Shown: positions 5,793 to 12,035 of the stretch, piece by piece
How positions within the stretch are numbered: position 1 is the stretch's first letter
Layout of the letters: each line of letters begins with the position of its first letter
Assembly: GCA_014859215.1 (NCBI GenBank)
Contig: JACUUS010000051.1
Span: forward strand, 1 to 13,508
Direction: 5' to 3'
Length of the DNA: 13,508 nt
Origin: Dehalococcoidia bacterium
GTDB taxonomy: Bacteria; Chloroflexota; Dehalococcoidia; SZUA-161
Notes under the pieces: generated by a model
The model's database searches: none
What the model was told of the DNA's origin: nothing
What the model saw: only the letters and a program-made list of their open reading frames with translations
Made by a program: the position numbers and the translations under genes

Positions 5793-7261
5793 TGCGCGCC
5801 TCCTTCATCCGATCGGGGCGGGCAGACCGGCAGGGTGAAATGGAAAGTGGAGCCCTTGCCGGGCTTGCTTTCTGCCCAGATCATGCCGTCATGGTTGTGA
5901 ATAATAGCCTGGCAGATGGCCAGGCCCAGTCCCGTTCCGCCCGGTTTCTGCCTCTTCTGCGCGCCGCGGTAGAACTTCTCGAAGACCCGTTCCAGGTCCT
6001 CCGCCGGTATGCCCGCGCCCTGGTCGGTAACGGTGACCTCCACCATCCCGTCCCGTGCTCTCGCGCCTACCGTGATGCGCGTGTCTTCCCGGGAATAGGC
6101 TACGGCATTCTCCAGCAGGTTTATCAGGACCTGTTTCACCTGGTGATAGTCCGCGTGGACGTCAGGCAAGTCAGGCTCGAGTTCTGTCTCGAAAGTGCGG
6201 CCGCGGTTGACCCACTTCTGACGTTCCAGGGTGTCGCAGATCAGTTCAGGAACAGACAGTTGTTCTTTCTCCGGCCTCCAGATACCGGCTTCCAGCTTGC
6301 TCATGTCCAGAAGTTTCGTGACCAGGCTTGCCAGCCTGTCCGTCTCCTCGCTTACGCCGGTCAGGAACATGTCGAAAGTGTCGCCGTCCAGCGTTACCTC
6401 TTTCTGCATCAGGGTGCCTATGATCCCTTTGATAGAGGTAAGTGGTGACCTCAGTTCGTGGGAGACGTTGGAAATCAGCTCCGATTTGAGCCGGTTTAGC
6501 TCCACCAGCTCAAGCTCCACCTGTTTTCTCTTGCTTATGTTGCGGAAGGCCGCAAGCTGGCAGACCTTGCCGTCCGAGTCAACGAAGGGCGACGCTATAA
6601 CTTCATAGGTGCGTCCGTTGGGCGTGGCATATTCCCATGTTTCGGTTTTTCCACTTAGAACGTCCGGGAGCTTACAGGCCGGTCCACAGGGCTCTTCCAG
6701 ATTGTGCAGGTACCTGTAACAGGTGCTGCCTGTACCCGGGCCGAACTCCTTGACCATGCTCGGGTTGGTGTACCTTATCACGTGGTCGGGGCCGACGATG
6801 AAAACCCCTTCCTCCATCGTGCCAAGCAAGCTCACGAACCGGTCTCTCTCGCTCCTGACAAGAGCCTCAAGACGGGTGCGCCGCTCGAACTCGTTGCGTA
6901 TGACCCCGGTGAATGTCCCGGCGAGGCCGATAACCATGGCGAAGACCATGGCCCTGAGCACCGGATCAGGGAAGGGCGAAATTAGCAGTGCGCGCGGCAG
7001 GAAGACGATCATGGTCGCGGTGGCGACCGTGATCGCCCCCTTAACCCGGTAGATATGTCCAGCATAGAGAACGGGAATCAAAAATGCAATGCGGTGGATA
7101 TCATGCACGCTGTAAAGGAACGCCCAGCGGGAACTGGCCACACCTGCGAACTCAAGCAGCTGCTCGACATAGTAGATGAGAGTACAAAGAGCGAAGAGCC
7201 CTATGAGGATGAGAAGACTGCCATTCGAATGCCGTACGCGTGTTTGTGCCGTTTGTTCCAT
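5789..7261 (-). CDS. membrane PAS-domain sensor histidine kinase
   Basis: A membrane histidine kinase of 490 residues from the ATG at 7261 (GAGGA about 7 bases upstream). Four hydrophobic segments lie at about 14-36, 56-73, 75-95 and 103-121, with almost no extracytoplasmic domain, so the signal is probably in the membrane or cytoplasm. A linker helix and a PAS domain (about 140-245) follow. The PAS contains a cysteine cluster, C181-x10-C192-x3-C196. HisKA has the phospho-acceptor H268 in SNVSHELRSPLTS. The ATPase domain has N385 (LINLLENAVAYS), DQGAGIP (G1), FEKFYRG (F box) and GTGLGLAI (G2), so the catalytic core is intact. The frame stays open upstream to a GTG at 7582, which would add 107 residues of doubtful coding character; the start is therefore uncertain. 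It forms an operon with the regulator (4-base overlap) and lies downstream of the AOR gene on the same strand. Confidence 0.9.
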   Translation of the reverse strand: MEQTAQTRVRHSNGSLLILIGLFALCTLIYYVEQLLEFAGVASSRWAFLYSVHDIHRIAFLIPVLYAGHIYRVKGAITVATATMIVFLPRALLISPFPDPVLRAMVFAMVIGLAGTFTGVIRNEFERRTRLEALVRSERDRFVSLLGTMEEGVFIVGPDHVIRYTNPSMVKEFGPGTGSTCYRYLHNLEEPCGPACKLPDVLSGKTETWEYATPNGRTYEVIASPFVDSDGKVCQLAAFRNISKRKQVELELVELNRLKSELISNVSHELRSPLTSIKGIIGTLMQKEVTLDGDTFDMFLTGVSEETDRLASLVTKLLDMSKLEAGIWRPEKEQLSVPELICDTLERQKWVNRGRTFETELEPDLPDVHADYHQVKQVLINLLENAVAYSREDTRITVGARARDGMVEVTVTDQGAGIPAEDLERVFEKFYRGAQKRQKPGGTGLGLAICQAIIHNHDGMIWAESKPGKGSTFHFTLPVCPPRSDEGGAQ

Positions 7262-7646
7262 CAGCCTGTCCTCATACGCATAGACAATCGAGCCCTTTCT
7301 GTACGAGCCCATGATCCGGGCGGCGAACGCGGAGAGCACGCCGGGGATATTCGCCAACGGGCCTTCCACTGCTCTCATCTCTGCCACCCGGGAACTGCGC
7401 TGAGTTAGCGGGGAGAATAACACTCCCCCATCATCCACCTGAAGACTACCATAGAAACAGAAGACCCGCTTCCGCCGGAATGCCTGTTCGCATGCAGCTA
7501 AAACCGCAGATTGAGAGTCGGGATGCTTAGGCATTAATACCGAATGGCTGCAAGCGAGAGAACAGTCCAGCCGGAAAGACACGTGGCGGCAGCCGCGCTG
7601 GAGCTTGTCAGGAAGAAGAATGACCGAAGAGGACTGCCGGAAATGA
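7262..7646 (-). other. gap between AOR and kinase genes; possible leader or N-terminal extension of the kinase
   Basis: This 385-base stretch has no confidently assigned gene. The kinase frame is open to 7582 but lacks a good ribosome binding site at the GTG (7582) or at the ATGs at 7534, 7378 and 7312, and its translation shows no recognisable domain. A perfect 6-bp hairpin, GGGGAG/CTCCCC with a 7-base loop, lies at 7410-7428 with no T tract after it on the minus strand. No convincing promoter was found, so the kinase may be read through from the AOR promoter. Confidence 0.4.
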
Positions 7647-9638
7647 CTAAATCGCGAGCCCGGCTTGCGCCAGGGAGCGGGCCGCGTCTTCCAGGCCGAG
7701 CTCTCTGAGTTTGGCCAGCGTTTGCAGGCCCGTCGCCGTATCCCATCCCCTCAGCGTGTAGTACTCGTCTTTCATCTTCTCGAATGCATTTCTGTCCACC
7801 ACCGCCCCTTTTCGCGATATGATCTCTCCGTCCTTCCCGGGGGCAAGGCACTCCGGGTTGACCTCGTCTCCCTTGAGCGGCGCGGAAAAGAAGGCCTCCG
7901 GGATGCGGTCGTGGTCCCTTCCGCGGTGTCCCTCCCTTGCCAGTATGGCTCTCTGAAGGTTGAGGACTCTCTCGCCCACCCTGTACAGTGAGTTTTCGTC
8001 AAACGGCCTGCCTGTGACGGCTGACAGGACCTTGCTTTCAAGAGAGGGATCGCCCACGTGGTCGCCGGATATACGGTGCACGACCGGCCAGGCGAAGTCG
8101 CAGAGGATAAGGCATTCCTTGGCGTAGGCGCGGTCCTGGATTTTGACTGCCGCCAGGGCCTTCCCGTCGTAGGTGGAGAAATCGGCGGCGAGCTCGCCTC
8201 CCCAGAACCTGCGTGCGATTTTGCGGAAGACCTCGCTGGACATATAGGAGCTCTCGTCATTTCCAGCCCAGCCGACGAACAGGAACATCGGCACGCCCAT
8301 CTCGTGAAGCTGGTGAATGGGCTGCCTGGGCTCCATGGCATAAAGCAGGGCATGCGCCGGGAACATCCTGGGGCAGAATGTGAGGTGATGGCCGGCCCTC
8401 GACAAATAATCGGTGATGAGCTTTTGCGTTTCCTGCCCGATCTCAGACGCGGCCCGTTCGGTCCCCCGCGCCAGGATATCGCCGAAACCCTCGCGCAGGG
8501 CCGTCTTTTTCACGAGGGACTCGATATACTCCATGCTGCCCAGCTGCGAGAGCGGGATGCCGGTATTCTCATCGTTAAGGATTCCGGCATGACGGCACCT
8601 TGTCAGCCACATGATCATGGTCATGATGGAAAGAGCGTCGACCCCGTACGAATCGCAGAGCCTGACGGCTTGAAAAGGGACCTCGTTCTGCTCGCCGTAG
8701 TAGCGGACCGCGCGGTTGATGTAGAAAAGAGCGGAGGCGCAGTAGGACTTCCCGCTGGTTGCGCCGTCTCTGGACCATACTCTTATCCTTTCCCCGTAAC
8801 CCGTGCAGCCGAAGCACAGCTCCCGCTTCGCTCTCTGGCCGGGCAGGACCTCGAAGTGAAGGTCCAGGACTTTCTGTGAAGCCGGATTGCTCGCTGCCGA
8901 CTTCATTTCCGCAAACCCACTGGTGATACTCTTAGGAATGTACTTCCGGGATATGTCCCGTATGTAGGCTCTCAGATCGTTGAGCTTCTCCGGTTCCGCC
9001 GCGGCCACCTTTCCCCTGCCCCTTACTGCGATCGCCTTGAGATTCTTCGAGCCCATAACCGCGCCGAACCCGCTTGACCCGCTGGCGTCGTTGTCCGCGA
9101 GAAGGCTGGCAAAGGCCACCAGGTTCTCACCGGCGGGTCCGCAAGTGACCACGGCCGTCGTCACGCCGAGCTCGCTCTTAAGGGTTTCTCGGGTTTCGAC
9201 GGTGCTTTTGCCCCACAGGTACGACGCATCCCTTATCTGAACAGCACCGTCGTTGATATACAGGTAGACCGGCCCGTCCGCCTTGCCGTGAACGACCAGG
9301 CCGTCGAAGCCGGCGAACTTGAGCTGAGCTCCCCATCGGCCGCCCAGGTTTGCGTATGAGAACTGCTCGGGCACCATGGCAGGCGCCTTCCCGCAGACCT
9401 GCCACCTGGAACCCGAAAGCCCGCTGAAGCCCGCAAGCGGCCCGGTGACGAAGATCAGGCGGTTTGCGGGATCGAACGCCCCTGTACCCGGCGGGACCTC
9501 GTCCCAGTAAATGCCGGCGGCGATGCCCCTCCCGCCCAGGAACTCGCCCGCATAGTCCAGGGTCGGCTGGCGGCTGATCTTCCGCGAAGAAAGATCGACC
9601 CGCAGAATTGCCCCCGCATATCCGTGAAGCTCTTTCAT
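7647..9638 (-). CDS. AOR-family tungsten/molybdopterin oxidoreductase, divergent at the Fe-S motif
   Basis: A 663-residue member of the aldehyde:ferredoxin oxidoreductase family; characterised members use a tungsten bis-pterin cofactor and a [4Fe-4S] cluster to oxidise aldehydes, or reduce acids or aryl-CoA (BamB), with ferredoxin-type electrons. I start it at 9638 (GGAGGG at 9645-9650, six bases upstream); the longer frame to 9710 runs into its own promoter. The N-terminal domain shows FLGGRGIAAGIYWDEVPPGT, FVTGPLAGFSGLSGSRW, NLGGRWGAQLKFAGFDG and GSSGFGAVMGSKNLKAIAV, all typical. The usual C-x2-C-x3-C cluster motif reads CFGCTGYG: C275 and C278 are present but the third position is glycine (282). 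C300 lies a little downstream, and C509/C513 occur in KECLILCDFAW, where the fourth ligand is expected. DSYGVDAL (from 329) corresponds to a pterin-binding motif. Substrate unknown. The kinase/regulator pair is downstream on the same strand. Confidence 0.9.
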   Translation of the reverse strand: MKELHGYAGAILRVDLSSRKISRQPTLDYAGEFLGGRGIAAGIYWDEVPPGTGAFDPANRLIFVTGPLAGFSGLSGSRWQVCGKAPAMVPEQFSYANLGGRWGAQLKFAGFDGLVVHGKADGPVYLYINDGAVQIRDASYLWGKSTVETRETLKSELGVTTAVVTCGPAGENLVAFASLLADNDASGSSGFGAVMGSKNLKAIAVRGRGKVAAAEPEKLNDLRAYIRDISRKYIPKSITSGFAEMKSAASNPASQKVLDLHFEVLPGQRAKRELCFGCTGYGERIRVWSRDGATSGKSYCASALFYINRAVRYYGEQNEVPFQAVRLCDSYGVDALSIMTMIMWLTRCRHAGILNDENTGIPLSQLGSMEYIESLVKKTALREGFGDILARGTERAASEIGQETQKLITDYLSRAGHHLTFCPRMFPAHALLYAMEPRQPIHQLHEMGVPMFLFVGWAGNDESSYMSSEVFRKIARRFWGGELAADFSTYDGKALAAVKIQDRAYAKECLILCDFAWPVVHRISGDHVGDPSLESKVLSAVTGRPFDENSLYRVGERVLNLQRAILAREGHRGRDHDRIPEAFFSAPLKGDEVNPECLAPGKDGEIISRKGAVVDRNAFEKMKDEYYTLRGWDTATGLQTLAKLRELGLEDAARSLAQAGLAI

Positions 9639-9681
9639 TCTCGGCCCTCCAGGGTCAGTCGGTCCGATACGCGCTCGTACG

Positions 9682-9710
9682 ATTATACCCGAAGCCCGAA
9701 TGGCTCTCAA
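9682..9710 (-). promoter_or_regulatory. sigma-A promoter of the AOR-family gene
   Basis: On the minus strand TTGAGA (9710-9705) is followed by exactly 17 bases and a perfect TATAAT (9687-9682). Transcription should start near 9675, then the ribosome binding site (9650-9645) and the ATG at 9638. This layout supports the shorter start of the AOR-family protein. No similarly good promoter was seen on the plus strand for the divergent phosphatase gene. Confidence 0.8.
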
Positions 9711-9815
9711 GGAAAACAGATTATGCGCGCCCGAAATCCAGTACTATGGCAGGGTTTGCAGGTGTCATTTGATATGCAAGAATAGACATAGGCCCGCACA
9801 AATTCAGGGGGAAGC

Positions 9816-10550
9816 ATGAAGAGCGCCGTCATTTTGGAGAAAGGCATGAGACGGGAGATGGAGGATACCTGTTTCCTCGACCTCGACTTTGGAAGCCGTG
9901 GATGGGTGTTCGGCGGAGTTTATGACGGGCACGGCGGTCTTCATGTGGCGAAATACGCCGCTGAAAACCTCCACCACGTTTTCCTGGAGAAGTTATCGGC
10001 AGGCAGTCCAATACCGCAGGCCTTCGCCGCAAGCTACGAGGAGATTTCGAACAGGGTGAAGGCACAGGACTATGGCGCCACGGCGGTGAACTTCCTGATC
10101 GAGGAGGGTGTGATCCACACAGCAAATGCGGGAGATGCCCGCGCAATCGTGATCGGCGCCGATGTTCACCAGTTGACCGTCGATCACCGGCTGGACAACA
10201 TTGTCGAGAGGGAGAGGATCGAGAGTATGGGCGGCGTGATCCAGGACCCATATACGTTCAGGAATGAAATGGGCCTGATGCCGACGCGGACGCTGGGGGA
10301 CGAATACTTCAGGCCGGTGGGGATTATGACTGTTCCCTCGACCGGAGTTTACGCAATCGCGAGGGATGACAGGATGCTGCTGGCAGCCACTGACGGCCTG
10401 TTTGACTTCATGACCAATGAAGAGGTCGCTTCATTCGCCGGGGTATATCCCCATCCGGCCGAGCTCCTTGAGGCGTTGAAGACCGAGGTCCTGATAAACA
10501 GGCGCGGTTCGGATAATCTCACCATAATAGCGATTTCCCTTCGCGAGTAA
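9816..10550 (+). CDS. PP2C-type (PPM) Ser/Thr protein phosphatase
   Basis: A compact 244-residue PPM/PP2C phosphatase, a metal-dependent enzyme that removes phosphate from Ser/Thr in proteins. The start at 9816 follows AGGGGGA at 9806-9812, with a short spacing of 3 bases. Signature motifs appear in order: GMRREMEDT (10-18), VYDGHGG (35-41) with metal ligand D37, GATAV (87-91), ANAGDARAIV (103-112), DHRLDN (123-128), TRTLGD (157-162), ATDGLFD (191-197) with D193, and GSDNLTII (231-238) with D233. All core metal ligands are intact. It is soluble, with no membrane segment, and the sequence ends right after the core domain. No Ser/Thr kinase lies in the window, so its partner is elsewhere. It is divergently oriented from the AOR gene and followed by a 294-base gap. 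It resembles eukaryotic-like PP2C (RxxMED) more than SpoIIE/RsbU types. Confidence 0.93.
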   Translation: MKSAVILEKGMRREMEDTCFLDLDFGSRGWVFGGVYDGHGGLHVAKYAAENLHHVFLEKLSAGSPIPQAFAASYEEISNRVKAQDYGATAVNFLIEEGVIHTANAGDARAIVIGADVHQLTVDHRLDNIVERERIESMGGVIQDPYTFRNEMGLMPTRTLGDEYFRPVGIMTVPSTGVYAIARDDRMLLAATDGLFDFMTNEEVASFAGVYPHPAELLEALKTEVLINRRGSDNLTIIAISLRE

Positions 10551-10589
10551 TCGACAGGCTCCTTCTCCCGAGAGCAAGAGGAGGCTGCG

Positions 10590-10691
10590 ATGAGGGTTGA
10601 AAGTGACCATGCCTGCGCCGGATCCGCGGACAGCCTGGAATCCCTCTACCCTGCACGGCGCGGCGGGCGAGGATTCTCTTTCTTCCCCTGA
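10590..10691 (+). CDS. possible small ORF, 33 residues, strong ribosome binding site
   Basis: ATG at 10590 is preceded by AAGAGGAGG (10576-10584) at a 5-base spacing, and the frame runs 33 codons to TGA at 10691. The product is soluble, with one Cys and a basic glycine-rich segment (ARRGGRG) near the end. I recognise no family. The ribosome binding site can pair with CCTTCTC (10561-10567) to form a 7-bp hairpin with one G-U pair, so translation might be controlled or the site may be chance. The rest of the gap, 10692-10844, holds nothing I can name. Confidence 0.3.
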   Translation: MRVESDHACAGSADSLESLYPARRGGRGFSFFP

Positions 10692-10844
10692 AACTGCGAA
10701 CGCGCTAACACGAAGCTCAATCATGATCCAAATTAGAGAGCCTGACTTTCACAATTAGGTAGGTTTACGGATATGTGCTGAAGGTGAGACTCCATAGGAT
10801 CAAGTATGAGAGCAATAATACCGGATGCTTGGAAGGGGCAAAGA

Positions 10845-12008
10845 ATGAAGAACGGTCACAGATTACCGATGAAGAACGATCTGGGCTTCTACGAAATGCG
10901 CTTTGAATCGGTGGGCGGCCTCGGCGCCAACCTGACCGGACAAATCCTCGCCGAGGCGCTCGTCGTTGGCCAGGGATTCAATGGGGCGCATTTCTCCACA
11001 TACGGCTCGGAGAAAAAGGGTTCACCGGTCAAGTCCTTCGTCAGGGTATGTGCTCCCGAACAGGAAGTGAGGAGCAGCAGCCCTGTAAGCAGGCCTCACC
11101 TGCTGGCCGTATTTCATAGCTGCTTGCTCAGTGTCACCGGCACTACCTCGGGACTGTATGAGGACAGCGCGGTGGTTGTCAACTCAGCGGACTCGCCGGA
11201 GAAGATTCGTGACCGGGCGAGGGTAGTCTCGGGGACGGTGGCCGTGGTTGACGCATTGGGTATCGCCGTCCAGGAACGAACAAGAATAAACACCGTGATG
11301 CTGGGCGCTATCGTCAGGGTAGCCGGTTTCATCGACCCCGAGATAGTAAAGAAGCATATTGCCGCCAACATCGGAGACAGATACCCCCACCTTGTCGAGC
11401 CGAACCGGAAATCCTTTGAGCGGGGTTTCAACGAAGTGAAGATCGAGAAGGTCCCTTACGATTCCAGATTCGCTTCCGCCGAACTACATCATGGGCCCAT
11501 TCACGAGATGGTTGCGGAAGGGCATGGGGCGGTCCTCGATGCGGGAACGGAGTTCGAGCTGCTTCTCAGGCCGGGACCGGCCCTGGGCTATGACAACGCG
11601 CCGCCGGGCGGGACTGTGGTCAATCCAGGAAACACTATACACAAGGACCACAGCGCATCACGCCAGGGCATATTCCCGTTGTACCACCGGGACCGTTGCA
11701 TTGACTGCGGGCTTTGTACCCTAACCTGCCCCGACTATGTCTTTGTATGGGGCCCTGGCGTCGACCGGGAGGGCCACCCCGCCATGGTGATGAGGGGGCC
11801 GAACCTCCAGTACTGCAAGGGCTGCCTCAAATGCGTCGTGATCTGTCCGGTGGAGGCCCTGACCATGGAATGTGAACGGCCCGAATTCAGGTACACGGCG
11901 GATCCCCAGCTCTGGGGACCGATTGACGCGCTTGTGAACAAGGGGCGGGACAACGAGCCGGCAAAGTGGGAACAGGAGGAAGGCTACTACTGGCACCGTG
12001 TAGGGTAA
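10845..12008 (+). CDS. 2-oxoacid:ferredoxin oxidoreductase, fused gamma and delta (ferredoxin) subunits
   Basis: A 387-residue fusion. Residues about 15-215 are the gamma subunit (FESVGGLGANLTGQILAEAL, then STYGSEKKGSPVKSFVRV and NTVMLGAIVRVAGF). Residues about 245-370 are the delta subunit, starting with a PorD-like segment (GGTVVNPGNT) and carrying two [4Fe-4S] motifs: C285-x2-C288-x2-C291-x3-C295 (CIDCGLCTLTCP) and C324-x2-C327-x2-C330-x3-C334 (CKGCLKCVVICP). The delta part would pass electrons between the thiamine-containing subunit and ferredoxin. The start at 10845 is chosen for GGAAGGGG at 10831-10838; in-frame ATGs at 10806 and 10869 are alternatives. The alpha+beta gene starts 27 bases after the stop, so the two form one operon and one enzyme. 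In most pyruvate synthases gamma and delta are separate genes. Confidence 0.92.
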   Translation: MKNGHRLPMKNDLGFYEMRFESVGGLGANLTGQILAEALVVGQGFNGAHFSTYGSEKKGSPVKSFVRVCAPEQEVRSSSPVSRPHLLAVFHSCLLSVTGTTSGLYEDSAVVVNSADSPEKIRDRARVVSGTVAVVDALGIAVQERTRINTVMLGAIVRVAGFIDPEIVKKHIAANIGDRYPHLVEPNRKSFERGFNEVKIEKVPYDSRFASAELHHGPIHEMVAEGHGAVLDAGTEFELLLRPGPALGYDNAPPGGTVVNPGNTIHKDHSASRQGIFPLYHRDRCIDCGLCTLTCPDYVFVWGPGVDREGHPAMVMRGPNLQYCKGCLKCVVICPVEALTMECERPEFRYTADPQLWGPIDALVNKGRDNEPAKWEQEEGYYWHRVG

Positions 12009-12035
12009 TCGTGAGCCATGGAAGGAGGACCTGCA

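Noticed and set aside
5840..6448. 202-codon plus-strand frame over the histidine kinase
   Set aside because: Shadow of the kinase core, whose H, N, G1, F and G2 boxes are all intact on the minus strand.
7410..7428. Perfect GGGGAG/CTCCCC hairpin as a terminator for the AOR gene
   Set aside because: No T tract follows on the minus strand, and it lies about 220 bases beyond the stop, inside a frame that may belong to the kinase.
8058..8879. 273-codon plus-strand frame over the AOR gene
   Set aside because: Shadow; no conserved motif, and the AOR protein reads cleanly on the other strand.
9636..9710. Longer N-terminus of the AOR-family protein from 9710
   Set aside because: The extra 24 codons overlap a consensus promoter, and the ATG at 9638 has its own ribosome binding site and the usual family N-terminus.
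9756..9784. TTGCAG with a 17-base spacer as a promoter for the phosphatase gene
   Set aside because: The hexamer at the -10 position (AGAATA) is too poor a match to call.
10748..10777. TTCACA ... TATGTG as a promoter for the oxidoreductase operon
   Set aside because: Both boxes are weak and the spacing is 18; I cannot separate it from background.
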